Position numbers and translations under genes: made by a program
From: Conexibacter sp. DBS9H8
GTDB taxonomy: Bacteria; Actinomycetota; Thermoleophilia; Solirubrobacterales; Solirubrobacteraceae
Direction: 5' to 3'
Length of the DNA: 64,000 nt
NCBI RefSeq assembly: GCF_023330685.1
Contig: NZ_CP097128.1
Coordinates: 1,736,001 to 1,800,000, forward strand
The notes under the pieces: generated by a model
Told to the model about the DNA's origin: nothing
Database searches by the model: none
Seen by the model: only the letters and a program-made list of their open reading frames with translations
Shown here: one piece after another, positions 34,760-43,394 of the stretch
How the letters are laid out: each line of letters opens with the position of its first letter
Numbering within the stretch: position 1 is the stretch's first letter

Positions 34760-34865
34760 GGGGGGGACGCTAGCGAGATCGCGGGCGCCTCGCGCGCGGT
34801 GCCGGACGGCCGGCGGGTCCGGCCGGGGATGGGAGCCCCACGCGGGCCTCGCCCGGTCCGCGCTG

Positions 34866-36005
34866 TCAGGGCCGGCCGTTCAGCACGAGCGTCACAGCGG
34901 TGCCGCTCGGGGCGAGCTCGGCGACCCCGCCGTCGACGGCCGCCCACGCGACCGTTCCGCGGCCGAGGGGCCGCTGGAACGGGCTGACCTGCAGCCCGGA
35001 GAGACGGCACCCGTCAGCGGCGAGATAGGCCAGCGCGGCGGAGACGGTGACGCCGGTGAGCGGATCGAGCTCACAGCCGCCGGTGACGACGCTGACGGGC
35101 GGGTTCGCGAGCGCGTCGGTGACCGGGTAGGTGAGCGTGCGGGCCCCCAGGCCGGGGACGCTGAACCGGAACGTGGTGGCGTCCGAGGTGCACGGGGACG
35201 GGCTGAGCGAGATCGTCTCGGAGGCGGGGGTGCCCGCCGGCACCGCGGTGGGCGGCTCGGTGCTCGTGCTGCCGCAGGCGAGGCGGGTCGTCGTGTAGGT
35301 GAACCGGTGTCCACCGGAGATCGCGGTCATCATCAGCCCACCGTGGCCGGCGCCGGCGCCGGTGAGGTTCGACACCGACGCGGCGAAGACGCCGTTGAGG
35401 ACCGGGATCAGGGGGCTGGCGACGAGCCGGGCGCCGGCCCGGACGGGACTGCGATGGTGGCGGTGACGGTGGGTGCTCGCCGGCGCGGTGCCCGGGGAGG
35501 ATCCCAGCCAGATGCAGGCACGGGCGGCGGGCCCGGCCGGCAGACGGACCCCGCTCCCGGAGGCGAGGAAGGTGCCGCCCGCCCCGCCGCCGTCGGGGGT
35601 GAACGGTGTGACCTGGCGGGCCGAGTCGGCGGCGGAAAAGAACGCACCGAAGGTGAGGAACGGGCGGTGGGAGGCGGCCGGGGTGGCTCCGCAATGCCCG
35701 CCGGCTGAGATGACGCCGACGTAGGCGTTCGCGCCCGCGGCGCCGCGGGACCGCGGCCGGCCGGCGATCAGCGTGAGGGTCTCGGGACGGCCGGAGACGG
35801 GCAACCACTCTGGGGCCGCCGGGCCGACCGAGACGCTGAAGTGGCCGGGGGAGAGGCTGAGCAGCGCCCGTTCCGGTGGCCGTCGCAGGGGGTGGGCGGC
35901 TGCCGTCAACGCCCCCACGCCGGCGAGCAGCGCCAGCAGCAGGGCCAGGGTGAGCACCGGTGGGCGGAGGCGGGCGGGACGGACGGGGAGCAGGTGACGT
36001 GGCAT
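34866..36005 (-). CDS. Exported or membrane-anchored protein of unknown function
   Basis: 379 aa. The N-terminus has a basic stretch and one hydrophobic helix ('PPVLTLALLLALLAGVGAL'), suiting a signal anchor or signal peptide without lipobox. The rest is rich in Ala, Gly, Ser, Thr and Pro, predicted extracytoplasmic, with about seven cysteines that could form disulfides and a His-rich patch ('STHRHRHHRSP'). No recognised domain. Divergent from DoxX (36111). Confidence 0.6.
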   Translation of the reverse strand: MPRHLLPVRPARLRPPVLTLALLLALLAGVGALTAAAHPLRRPPERALLSLSPGHFSVSVGPAAPEWLPVSGRPETLTLIAGRPRSRGAAGANAYVGVISAGGHCGATPAASHRPFLTFGAFFSAADSARQVTPFTPDGGGAGGTFLASGSGVRLPAGPAARACIWLGSSPGTAPASTHRHRHHRSPVRAGARLVASPLIPVLNGVFAASVSNLTGAGAGHGGLMMTAISGGHRFTYTTTRLACGSTSTEPPTAVPAGTPASETISLSPSPCTSDATTFRFSVPGLGARTLTYPVTDALANPPVSVVTGGCELDPLTGVTVSAALAYLAADGCRLSGLQVSPFQRPLGRGTVAWAAVDGGVAELAPSGTAVTLVLNGRP

Positions 36006-36110
36006 GGCGGGCTTCTCTGACGCTAACGGGTGGTGGGGCGGATCGTTGCGGGGATCGCCGGGGTGCGCGTCTGGCTACAGGACTGCGACAAATCGACTAC
36101 GTTCCCCGGA

Positions 36111-36488
36111 ATGCGCACCCTCCGCTCCCTCTGTGGCCCCAGCTTCGTCTTCATCGGGTTGCTCCACTTCGCCGTGCCCGAGCCGTTCGAGCAGATCGTC
36201 CCCCGCTACCTGCCCGCCCACCGTGAGCTCGTCTACGCCAGCGGGGTGGCGGAGGTCGCCGGCGGGCTCGGGCTGATGGTTCCGCCGACCCGCTCGCTCG
36301 CCGCCCGCCTGTTGATCGCGACGCTGATCGCCGTCTTCCCGGCGAATGTGGAGATGGCCCTCCATCCTGAGCGGTTCCCGAAGATCCCGGGTGGCAAGCG
36401 CACCCTGATCGCGCGCCTGCCGCTGCAGGCGGCCTTCATCGCCTGGGTGCTCGCCGCCGCCCGGTCCACCCCGGCCGCCCAGGCCTGA
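36111..36488 (+). CDS. DoxX-like membrane protein
   Basis: 125 aa, four predicted membrane helices. 'FVFIGLLHFAVPEPFEQIVP' and 'YASGVAEVAGGLGLMVPPTR' are typical of the DoxX/DoxD-like group. Start ATG 36111, with TACGTT 7 nt upstream. The next gene (SDR) starts 6 bp after its stop, so they are co-transcribed. Role unknown; DoxX proteins are linked to redox homeostasis in the membrane. Confidence 0.78.
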   Translation: MRTLRSLCGPSFVFIGLLHFAVPEPFEQIVPRYLPAHRELVYASGVAEVAGGLGLMVPPTRSLAARLLIATLIAVFPANVEMALHPERFPKIPGGKRTLIARLPLQAAFIAWVLAAARSTPAAQA

Positions 36489-36494
36489 GCACCG

Positions 36495-37334
36495 ATGGCC
36501 GACTCCGCCCACGCGCAGTTCACCGGCCGGGTGTGCGTGATCACCGGCGCCGGATCGGGGATCGGCCGGGCCCTCAGCCTCGCCCTCGCCGCCCAGGGGG
36601 CACGGCTCGCGATCTCTGACATCAACCTCGCCGCCGTCGAGGAGACCGCCACCCGCGCGACCGCGGCCGGTGCGGCGGAGGTGCACGCCTACGCCCTCGA
36701 CGTCGCCGACAAGGCCGCGCACCTCGCGAGCGCCGAGGCGGTGATCGCCCGCTTCGGCGCGATCCACCTCGTCATCAACAACGCCGGGGTGGCGGTGTCC
36801 AAGAACGTGCTCGAGATGCCGCTGGAGGACTTCGAGTGGCTGATGGGGATCAACTTCTGGGGGGTCGTCTACGGCACCTACGCCTACCTGCCGGCGCTGA
36901 TTGCCTCCGGGGACGGCCACCTCGTCAACATCTCCAGCCTGTTCGGCCTGCTCGCCGTCCCGACCCAGTCGGCCTACAACGCCGCCAAGTTCGGCGTCCG
37001 CGGCTTCACCGAGGCACTGCGCCAGGAGATGCTGATCGCCAAGGAGCCGGTCAAGGTCCACTGCGTCCATCCGGGCGGGGTGAAGACGAATATCGCCCGC
37101 TCGGCGCGGGCCCAGCCGGGCGTCAGCGCCGAGGAGATGGGCCGGCGCTTTGAGAAGATCGCCCAGCTCACCCCCGAGCAGGCGGCCGCGATCATCCTCC
37201 GCGGGGTGCGCCGCGGCTCGCCGCGGATCCTCGTCGGCAATGACGCCCGTGCCCTCGACCTGCTCGTGCGGGTGCTCGGGCCGGGGTATCAGCAGATCGT
37301 CAGTCGCAGCGCCGCGCGGTTCAACCCGTCCTGA
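36495..37334 (+). CDS. SDR-family NAD(P)-dependent oxidoreductase
   Basis: 279 aa classical SDR. Cofactor motif 'ITGAGSGIGRALSLALA', 'NNAGVAV', catalytic Ser 'NISSLFG' and Tyr/Lys 'YNAAKFGV'. The Asp after beta-2 ('AISDINLAAVEE') favours NAD over NADP. Relatives annotated as acetoin or alcohol dehydrogenases have this form ('VHPGGVKTNIARSARA'). Second gene of the DoxX operon. Confidence 0.85.
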   Translation: MADSAHAQFTGRVCVITGAGSGIGRALSLALAAQGARLAISDINLAAVEETATRATAAGAAEVHAYALDVADKAAHLASAEAVIARFGAIHLVINNAGVAVSKNVLEMPLEDFEWLMGINFWGVVYGTYAYLPALIASGDGHLVNISSLFGLLAVPTQSAYNAAKFGVRGFTEALRQEMLIAKEPVKVHCVHPGGVKTNIARSARAQPGVSAEEMGRRFEKIAQLTPEQAAAIILRGVRRGSPRILVGNDARALDLLVRVLGPGYQQIVSRSAARFNPS

Positions 37335-37442
37335 GGACGGGCGGGGCCGGGCGGGCGGTGCGGATCGCATCGATCGCCACCGCGGCGGCTCCGTCGGATC
37401 CGCTCAGGCCGTTGAGGATCTCGCCCGCGAGCGAGATCGCGC

Positions 37443-37885
37443 TTGATCGTCAGCGACGCCTCCGTCCTCGCCACCGTGGTCGGTGACGCCGGTGACGCCG
37501 GTGACGCCGGTGACGCCGGTGACGCCGGTGATTTGACGCCGGCCGTCGCGCCCACAATGAGCTGCGCGGGACCGACGGCAACCTCGCCGCCCCGGATCTC
37601 CTCGACGTGGAGACGGCGGCGGTCCTGCGCAAACGGTGGCTGGCGGGAGGCCTGTCACAGCGGCGCTTCCAGCTCGCCGTCGATGACCTCACCCAGCTCG
37701 ACATCGAACGGCTCCCGACCCTCCCCCTCATGCCCCGCGCCTACGAACTGCGGGCCAACATCACGCCCTGTGACGCAGCCTACGTCGCCCTCGCGGAGAT
37801 CCTCGACTGCGAGCTGCTCACTGCCGACCGGCGGCTCGCCACCGCGGCCGGGGCGGGGTGTGGCTTCCGGGTGTTGGGCGCCTAA
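37443..37885 (+). pseudogene. VapC-like PIN-domain toxin, frameshifted
   Basis: The N-terminal PIN strand 'LIVSDASVLATVVGDAG' starts at TTG 37443. After five 9-bp repeats (37482-37526) the frame changes near 37530; the next frame reads 'FDAGRRAHNELRGTDGNLAA', 'PDLLDVETAAVLRKRW' and 'CDAAYVALAEILDCELLTAD' to the stop at 37885. With one more T in the TTT at 37532-37534 the two halves would join into a normal PIN protein of ~147 aa with its acidic residues. TTG 37443 overlaps a stop of an upstream frame as TTGA, as expected of a vapBC pair, but only a short tail of the antitoxin ('RDRA' end) can be seen after the SDR stop. Confidence 0.75.
37482..37526. repeat. 5 x 9-bp tandem repeat (GGTGACGCC)
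   Basis: Five perfect copies plus a partial sixth. In the PIN frame it encodes Gly-Asp-Ala repeats right after the first catalytic strand, where intact family members have a single short loop. Slippage here is likely, and the frameshift lies next to it. Confidence 0.9.
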
Positions 37886-37960
37886 CCCCGCCGGCCCCCG
37901 GGGGGGCGGGACGCGGCCGAGCCGCGCAGGCGGATCCGCCTGCCCAGCTCGCCTGAATCC

Positions 37961-38020
37961 GTGGGAAAGGGACGGGCGGAGGCATTCAGTGACGGGGTGA
38001 TCGCGATCCTCATCACGCTT
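37961..38020 (+). pseudogene. N-terminal remnant of a TMEM175-family potassium channel
   Basis: GTG 37961 opens 'GKGRAEAFSDGVIAILIT', which holds the RxxxFSDG motif at the start of TM1 that defines TMEM175 (DUF1211) channels. After about 20 codons the similarity stops at 'LSPTGSSGPP', and no further membrane helix follows before the SRPBCC gene. An intact bacterial copy would be ~200 aa. Most likely a deletion relic. Confidence 0.65.
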
Positions 38021-38180
38021 TCGCCGACCGGTTCCTCGGGGCCGCCGGTCCAGATGATCGTCGCGCCAATCGGGTTTGCCCCCGACCCCCGGGTCGAGAG
38101 CCCCCTCGCCGCCGAGCCGGCCCGGTGGGAGGCCGAGGCCACCGTCACGGGCGACCTGCGAGCCAATAGTGTCTGGGCCC

Positions 38181-38621
38181 ATGAAAGATCTGCACGCCAC
38201 CGTCCGGGGCACCGCTCGCCAGGCTCCGTCCGCGGTCTACGCCTTCCTCGCCGACTTCAGCCGTTACCCCGCCTGGTATCCGAGCGGGGTCAAGACGGCC
38301 GACCTCACCGCCCCCGACCGGGGCCGGTGCGTGCTCGCCCTCACTCAGGGCCCGATCCAGCGCGACTTTGACATGGAGATGGCGATCGAGACGATCCCCG
38401 AGTCGTCGATCACGCTGCGGCGGCTTCCCAAGAGCGCCGATGACCGGGAGCAGCTGGCGGTCACCTGGCGCCTGGAGCCGCGGGCGGGCGGGGCCGAGAC
38501 GGAGCTGAGCGCCGAGTTCGCCGCCCGCCTGTCCATCCCCGGCTGGCTTCCGCTCGGCGGCGTCGAACGGGCGATCCCCCAGGGGTTCCTCGACGCGGCC
38601 CTGGCGGCCCTCAACCGCTGA
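38181..38621 (+). CDS. SRPBCC (START-like) family protein
   Basis: 146 aa from ATG 38181, with TAGTGT 8 nt upstream (leaderless). Helix-grip fold with 'APSAVYAFLADFSRYPAWYP' at the start and the amphipathic C-terminal helix 'PQGFLDAALAALNR'. Family binds hydrophobic ligands in a central cavity (polyketide cyclase/coenzyme Q-binding type). No operon partner. Confidence 0.8.
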   Translation: MKDLHATVRGTARQAPSAVYAFLADFSRYPAWYPSGVKTADLTAPDRGRCVLALTQGPIQRDFDMEMAIETIPESSITLRRLPKSADDREQLAVTWRLEPRAGGAETELSAEFAARLSIPGWLPLGGVERAIPQGFLDAALAALNR

Positions 38622-38705
38622 ACCGAACCGGATCGTCTGGGGGAGACCCGAGCGGCGGCGTCGTTTGGTGGAGCCCCGGCCGGCGGGCGAGTCGGCACGA
38701 ACGAC

Positions 38706-39173
38706 TCAGACGAGCGCGAGCCGGCCCGCCTCGAGGTCGAGCAGTCGCCGCTTGGTCTCCAGCCCGCCGCCGAAGCCGACCAGTCGGCCGTCCGCGCCGA
38801 TCACCCGGTGGCAGGGGACGATGATGACGACCGGGTTGGCGGCGTTCGCCGCCCCGACCGCGCGGGCCGCCCGCACGCCGGTGCGTTCGCACGCCCGGGC
38901 GGCGATCTGCCCGTAGCTGCGGGTCTCTCCGTAGGGGATGCTCACCAACTCGGACCACACGCGCCGCTCCCAGTCGGTTCCGGCGAGATCGAGCTCGAGG
39001 GTGAAGGTGCGGCGCTCACCGGAGAAGTACTCACGCAACTGGCGGCGGACCTCGGGGAGGGCGCCGTCGTCTTCAGCGCCCCCCTGCGCCCCGAAGGCGA
39101 GCCCGACGAGCCACCCGTCCCGGGCGCGGGCGGTGAGCGGACCGACGGGGGAATCAATCAGCGTGGAGATCAT
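38706..39173 (-). CDS. ogt: Methylated-DNA-[protein]-cysteine S-methyltransferase
   Basis: 155 aa. The active-site motif 'IVPCHRVIG' carries the methyl-accepting cysteine, preceded by 'IPYGETRSYGQIAARA' of the DNA-binding wing-helix. Repairs O6-methylguanine by a suicide transfer of the methyl group. It lacks an Ada regulatory domain. Start overlaps the end of the upstream luciferase-like gene by 20 bp, so the two are co-transcribed. Confidence 0.9.
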   Translation of the reverse strand: MISTLIDSPVGPLTARARDGWLVGLAFGAQGGAEDDGALPEVRRQLREYFSGERRTFTLELDLAGTDWERRVWSELVSIPYGETRSYGQIAARACERTGVRAARAVGAANAANPVVIIVPCHRVIGADGRLVGFGGGLETKRRLLDLEAGRLALV

Positions 39174-40233
39174 GTCCCACCAACGCGGGAGATACCGACC
39201 GTGTGAGATCGGCGGAACCCTCCCGAGGTGTGAGATCGCACGCTTCGGCGATGAGCGCGTAGGAGTGCAGCCGGGCGAGGTGGTCGTAGGTGATCGTCAC
39301 GACCATCACCTCGTCGGCGCCGTAGCCGGCGGCGGCGCTCTCAAGGCCCGCCCGGACCTGGTCGGGTGTGCCGATGATCGCGCGCCGTCCCGGAATCCAC
39401 GCCTGGTCGCCCTCACCCTGGCGCTCGAGGTAGGCGAGAGCGGTCTCCGGTGTGGGCACCTTGATCAGCCGCCCCTGGCGGAGGAGACGGAAGGTCATCC
39501 GGGAGGAGGCGGCGAGCCGGCGGGCCTCCGCCTCGGTGTCTGCGCACACCGCCCAGACGGCGACGCCGACCCGGGGCTGGCGGTCGGCGGGATGGCCGGC
39601 CGCGGCCCAGTGCTCCCGGTAGGTGGCGGCGAGCGCCTCCGAGTGGGGGCTGATGAAGTCCGCGAACATATACGGAAGCCCGAGCTGGCCCGCCCAGATC
39701 GCGCTCTGGGGGGAGGAGCCCAGCAGCCACGGCTCCGGCCGTTCGGGCAGGCCCGGCAGGGTGGCGGCGAGGCGTGCGAAGGGATGGTCGGCGGGCAGGT
39801 CGTCGTTGAGGTAGGCGAGCAGCTCGCTCAGCTGATCGGGGAAGTCGTCGGGGGCGGCCTGGCGGCGGTCGCGCTGGAGCGCGTAGGTGGTGAGCGGGTC
39901 GGTCCCCGCCGCCCGTCCGATGCCGAGGTCCACCCGCCCGGGAAACAGGCCGGCGAGGATCGTGAAGGTCTCGGCCACCTTGAGCGGGCTGTAGTGAGGG
40001 AGCATGACCCCGCCGGACCCGATCCGGATTCCGTCGGTGGCCGCGCCGAGGCGGGCGATGAGGACCTCAGGGGAGGCGCCGGCGAGCATCCCGCCGCCGT
40101 GATGCTCGGCGACCCAGTAGCGGTGGAAGCCGAGTTCGTCCGCGAGGGACGCGAGCTCGACCGAGTGGGCGAGGGCGTCCGGACCGGCCTGGCCCTCGGA
40201 GATCGGAGACTGATCGAGAACCGAGACGCGCAC
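39154..40233 (-). CDS. LLM-class flavin-dependent oxidoreductase (luciferase-like)
   Basis: 359 aa from GTG 40233, with TAACCT 7 nt upstream (leaderless). Luciferase-like TIM barrel: 'VLDQSPISEG' start, 'HRYWVAEHHGGGMLAGASPE', 'RIGSGGVMLPHYSPLKVAE' and 'GRVDLGIGRAAGTDPLT'. These mark the MsnO8/alkanal monooxygenase-like group with F420 or FMN as cofactor. Upstream partner of ogt on the same transcript. Substrate unknown. Confidence 0.85.
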   Translation of the reverse strand: MRVSVLDQSPISEGQAGPDALAHSVELASLADELGFHRYWVAEHHGGGMLAGASPEVLIARLGAATDGIRIGSGGVMLPHYSPLKVAETFTILAGLFPGRVDLGIGRAAGTDPLTTYALQRDRRQAAPDDFPDQLSELLAYLNDDLPADHPFARLAATLPGLPERPEPWLLGSSPQSAIWAGQLGLPYMFADFISPHSEALAATYREHWAAAGHPADRQPRVGVAVWAVCADTEAEARRLAASSRMTFRLLRQGRLIKVPTPETALAYLERQGEGDQAWIPGRRAIIGTPDQVRAGLESAAAGYGADEVMVVTITYDHLARLHSYALIAEACDLTPREGSADLTRSVSPALVGHDLHAD

Positions 40234-40343
40234 CTACGAAAGGTTAGTGCAGGGTTATGTCGAACCCCTTCCGCGACGTCGCGGACCCCCCGACCGGCGG
40301 GTTTGTCCTCCACCCAGGTGGAACCAGCCGGACCGGTTGGTGA

Positions 40344-41792
40344 ATGTATCTGCAAATGGCCGTCCTCGCTGACACCCACCTCACTCCGCGCCACCTCACT
40401 CCGCGCGAGCGCCTCGAGGCGCTCTGTGACCCCGGCAGCGTCGAGCTGATCCGCACCGAGGTCACCTCGCTCAAGCTCGGCGACCGGGCCGCGGCCGGTG
40501 ACGGCGTCGTCGGGGGCGCCGGGCTCGTCGGCGGTCGCCCGGTGTTCTGCTACGCCCAGGATCAGAGCTTCCTCGGGGGCTCCCTCGGTGCCGCTCACGC
40601 TGACACGATCGTGCGCATCCTCGAGCTCGCCGGCCGTTCCGGGGCGCCCGTCGTCGGGTTCGTCGGCTCCGGGGGCGCCCGCATGCAGGAGGGGGTCGCC
40701 GCGCTCGCCGGGTACGGCCGGATCTTTCGCGCGACCGTTGCGCTCACCGGCAAGGTACCCCAGATCTCGATCATCTCCGGGCTGTCGGCCGGCGGCGGCG
40801 CGTACTCGCCGGCACTGACGGATTTCATCATCATGACCCGCTCCTCGAGCATGTTCCTCACGGGGCCCGGCGTTGTCCGGGAGGCGATGGGCGAGGACGT
40901 GAGCGCCGACGAGCTCGGCGGGCCCCGTGTCCACGAGCGCAACGGCGTCGCCCAGTTCGTCGTCGCCGACGAACTCGCCGCGGCGGGCACCGCCCGCGAC
41001 CTGATCGGCCTGCTCGCCGACCGGCGCGCCGGGGCCGGCGAGCCGACGCAGACCGTGTACCGGGAGGCGGCTGCCGGGGGGATGGCGATCGACCCGAGCG
41101 CGACCGTGCCGGCCTCCCCGCGCCAGGTCTACGACGTCCGTGACGTGATCGCCTCGATCGTCGACGCCGGCGAGTACCTCGAGGTGTGCAGCGGCTGGGC
41201 TCGCAACCTCGTCACCGCCTTCGCGCGGCTGGACGGCCGCACGGTCGGGATCATCGCCAACCAGGCCCGCTACCTCGGCGGGGTCCTCGACTCGGACTCC
41301 TCCGCCAAGGGCGCCCGGTTCGTCACCCAGTGCAACGACTTCGGCATTCCGATGATCGTGCTCGTCGACACCCCCGGGTTCATGCCCGGCACCCGCCAGG
41401 AGGCGTCCGGGGTGATCCGGCACGGCGCGACCCTCGTTCGCGCGTTCGCCGCCGCGACCGTGCCGCGGGTCACCGTCATCCTGCGCAAATCCTTCGGGGG
41501 CGCCTACATCACGATGAACTCCAAGGAGCTCGGCGCCGACTACGTCTTCGCCTGGCCCCAGTCCGAGCTCGGGGTGATGGGCGCCAAGCCGGCGGTCGGG
41601 ATCATTCACCGCCGCGCCCTTGCCGGGGCCGACGATCCCGAGGGGCTGCGCGAACAGCTCGCCGCCGAGTACGCCCGCGAGCACCTCGCGCCGAGCACCG
41701 CCGCGGCGATGGGAGCGATCGACGAGATCATCGAGCCCGTCGACACGCGCCGGCGGCTCAGCTGGGCGCTGCGGTCGCTCCGCACCCACTGA
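40344..41792 (+). CDS. Acyl-CoA carboxylase carboxyltransferase (beta) subunit
   Basis: 482 aa. Crotonase-fold twin domains: N-domain with 'GFVGSGGARMQEGVAALAGY' and 'SGLSAGGGAYSPALTDFI', C-domain with 'LVDTPGFMPGTRQEASGVIR' and 'KSFGGAYITMNSKELGADY'. The Gly-Gly pairs form the oxyanion holes for acyl-CoA and biotin. Transfers carboxyl from biotin to acetyl- or propionyl-CoA in actinobacteria. No alpha (biotin carboxylase) gene is adjacent. The N-terminus contains a 15-bp duplication (HLTPR twice). ATG 40356 is an alternative start. Confidence 0.88.
   Translation: MYLQMAVLADTHLTPRHLTPRERLEALCDPGSVELIRTEVTSLKLGDRAAAGDGVVGGAGLVGGRPVFCYAQDQSFLGGSLGAAHADTIVRILELAGRSGAPVVGFVGSGGARMQEGVAALAGYGRIFRATVALTGKVPQISIISGLSAGGGAYSPALTDFIIMTRSSSMFLTGPGVVREAMGEDVSADELGGPRVHERNGVAQFVVADELAAAGTARDLIGLLADRRAGAGEPTQTVYREAAAGGMAIDPSATVPASPRQVYDVRDVIASIVDAGEYLEVCSGWARNLVTAFARLDGRTVGIIANQARYLGGVLDSDSSAKGARFVTQCNDFGIPMIVLVDTPGFMPGTRQEASGVIRHGATLVRAFAAATVPRVTVILRKSFGGAYITMNSKELGADYVFAWPQSELGVMGAKPAVGIIHRRALAGADDPEGLREQLAAEYAREHLAPSTAAAMGAIDEIIEPVDTRRRLSWALRSLRTH
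40376..40405. repeat. 2 x 15-bp tandem duplication
   Basis: CCACCTCACTCCGCG twice in perfect tandem within the N-terminal coding part of the carboxyltransferase gene, encoding HLTPR-HLTPR. In frame; probably a recent slippage event. Confidence 0.9.
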
Positions 41793-41906
41793 CGACCCCG
41801 CACGCAGGCCATCGCCGGTTTCGACCACGCGGGCCGGTGGCTCCCTCCACGAGCTTCCGGTCTGCGGGGCCTCATGGTGGGGAAGATCGCGGCTAAGATC
41901 GCCGCC

Positions 41907-42170
41907 ATGCCCGCACCGGACACCTCCCAGGGCCCGACCGCGACCGTACCCGGACTGACCGCCCCGGTGCCCGGGTCCGGGCTCCGCCGCGGTCTCGCCA
42001 CTGGCGTCATCCTCGGCTCTCTCGCCATCGTCACGGTCGCCCAGCGTGACCTGAGTGGCCGCCCGGCGCCGGCGGTGCGCGGCTCCAAACTCGCCTGGCG
42101 GATCGGGTCGACGAACGCGCTGGTGGCGCTCGCCTACCTCCGCTGGGGCCGACGGCCGGTGGGGGCCTAG
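41907..42170 (+). CDS. Small membrane-associated hypothetical protein, 87 aa
   Basis: 87 aa from ATG 41907, chosen because TAAGAT lies 7 nt upstream; an extension to 41874 is possible. One likely membrane helix ('LATGVILGSLAIVTVAQRD') after a Pro/Thr-rich N-terminus, and a second short hydrophobic patch near the end ('NALVALAYLRW'). No family recognised. The next gene (SDR) starts 4 bp after its stop, so it heads that transcript. Confidence 0.6.
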   Translation: MPAPDTSQGPTATVPGLTAPVPGSGLRRGLATGVILGSLAIVTVAQRDLSGRPAPAVRGSKLAWRIGSTNALVALAYLRWGRRPVGA

Positions 42171-42174
42171 GCGG

Positions 42175-42885
42175 ATGGCCACTCGCGCCGCACTCGTCAC
42201 CGGGGCCTCCCGGGGGATTGGCCTCGCCCTCGCCCGGGCGCTCGCCGAGGACGGGTACGCCCTCACCCTCACCGCCCGCAAGCCGGACGGGCTCGCCGCG
42301 GCCGCCGCCGAGCTGACCGCCGCGGGCGCCGAGGTCGTCCACCGGGCCGCCAACGTCGCCGACGAGGCCGACCTGCAGGCCGTCGTCGCCCTGCACGCAA
42401 GCACCTACGGCCGGCTCGACGTGCTCGTCAACAACGCGGGCGTCGGCATCGGGGCAGCCGCCGGGGAGCACACCACCAAGTCGATCGACCTCCAGCTCGA
42501 CGTCAACCTGCGCTCGATCGTGATCCTCTACCGCGAGTGCCTGGAGATGCTGCGCGGCGACGGCGGCGCCCAGGTGATCAACCTCGCCTCCATCGCCGGG
42601 AAGATCCCCCAGCCGTGGCTGAGCGTGTACGCGGCGACCAAGGCGGCGGTGATCGCCTACACCCAGGCGATGAACCGGGAGCTCGCCACCAGCGGGGTCC
42701 GCTCGGTCGCCCTCTGTCCCGCCTTCGTCGACACGGACATGACCGCCTTCATCCGTGACGTCGTCAAGCGGGAGGAGATGATCTCCACCGCTGACATCGT
42801 CGCGGCGATGCGGTTCGTGCTCGGGCTCTCCCCGGCGGCGCTCGTGTCCGAGATCGTGATCGGCCGTTCCGGCGAGTCCCTCTGA
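42175..42885 (+). CDS. SDR-family oxidoreductase
   Basis: 236 aa from ATG 42175. 'ALVTGASRGIGLALARALA' cofactor motif, 'NNAGVG', catalytic Ser 'NLASIAGKIP' and 'YAATKAAVIAY' Tyr/Lys. 'TARKPDGLAAAAAELTAAG' suggests NADP preference. Related to 3-oxoacyl-ACP reductase-like SDRs. In operon with the small membrane protein upstream and probably with the MarR gene 14 bp downstream. Confidence 0.85.
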   Translation: MATRAALVTGASRGIGLALARALAEDGYALTLTARKPDGLAAAAAELTAAGAEVVHRAANVADEADLQAVVALHASTYGRLDVLVNNAGVGIGAAAGEHTTKSIDLQLDVNLRSIVILYRECLEMLRGDGGAQVINLASIAGKIPQPWLSVYAATKAAVIAYTQAMNRELATSGVRSVALCPAFVDTDMTAFIRDVVKREEMISTADIVAAMRFVLGLSPAALVSEIVIGRSGESL

Positions 42886-42899
42886 GCGCCGGGCCGCTC

Positions 42900-43394
42900 T
42901 TGGCACTGCCCTTTGACCCGATCGAGGAGGCGGGCCGCCAGTGGCGGACGCACTTCTCCACCGAGCACGCCACGCCGATGATGGCGGTCACCTCGATCAT
43001 GCGGGTCCAGCAGCTGTGGCTGGCCCGTTGCAACGAGGCGCTCGGCCACTTCGGGCTCACCTTCCCCCGCTATGAGGTCCTCGCCCTGTTGCGCTTCAGT
43101 CGCCGGGGCGAGCTGCCCCTCGGCAAGATCGGCACCCGCCTGCAGGTCCACCCGACGAGCGTGACGAGCCTGATCGACGGCCTTGAGCGGGACGGCCTCG
43201 TGCTCCGCGCCCGGGATGACCGCGACCGCCGGCTCACCCTCGCCCGGCTCACCGCCGCGGGCAACGAGCGTCTCGAGGCGGCGACGGCGGCCCTCCACGA
43301 CATCCGCTTCGGGACGACCCTGGACGATGCCTCTCTCGCCCAGCTCACCGCGTTGCTGACTGCTGAGCGGGCCGGGGCGGGCGACTTCGACTAG
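42900..43394 (+). CDS. MarR-family transcriptional regulator
   Basis: 164 aa from TTG 42900. Winged helix at ~55-130: 'TFPRYEVLALLRFS', 'GTRLQVHPTSVTSLIDGLER' for the recognition helix and 'RARDDRDRRLTLARLTAAG' for the wing with its Asp-Arg pair. Likely controls its own operon or the next gene; a perfect palindrome covers its stop codon and the promoter of the HAD gene. Confidence 0.83.
   Translation: MALPFDPIEEAGRQWRTHFSTEHATPMMAVTSIMRVQQLWLARCNEALGHFGLTFPRYEVLALLRFSRRGELPLGKIGTRLQVHPTSVTSLIDGLERDGLVLRARDDRDRRLTLARLTAAGNERLEAATAALHDIRFGTTLDDASLAQLTALLTAERAGAGDFD

Noticed and set aside
37482-37526. CRISPR-like array
   Set aside because: Units are 9 bp, directly adjacent, without spacers, and lie inside a PIN coding frame.
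39828-42404. 858-codon minus-strand frame
   Set aside because: Opposite the acyl-CoA carboxylase gene and joined to a shifted frame of the luciferase-like gene; the real genes have full motif sets.
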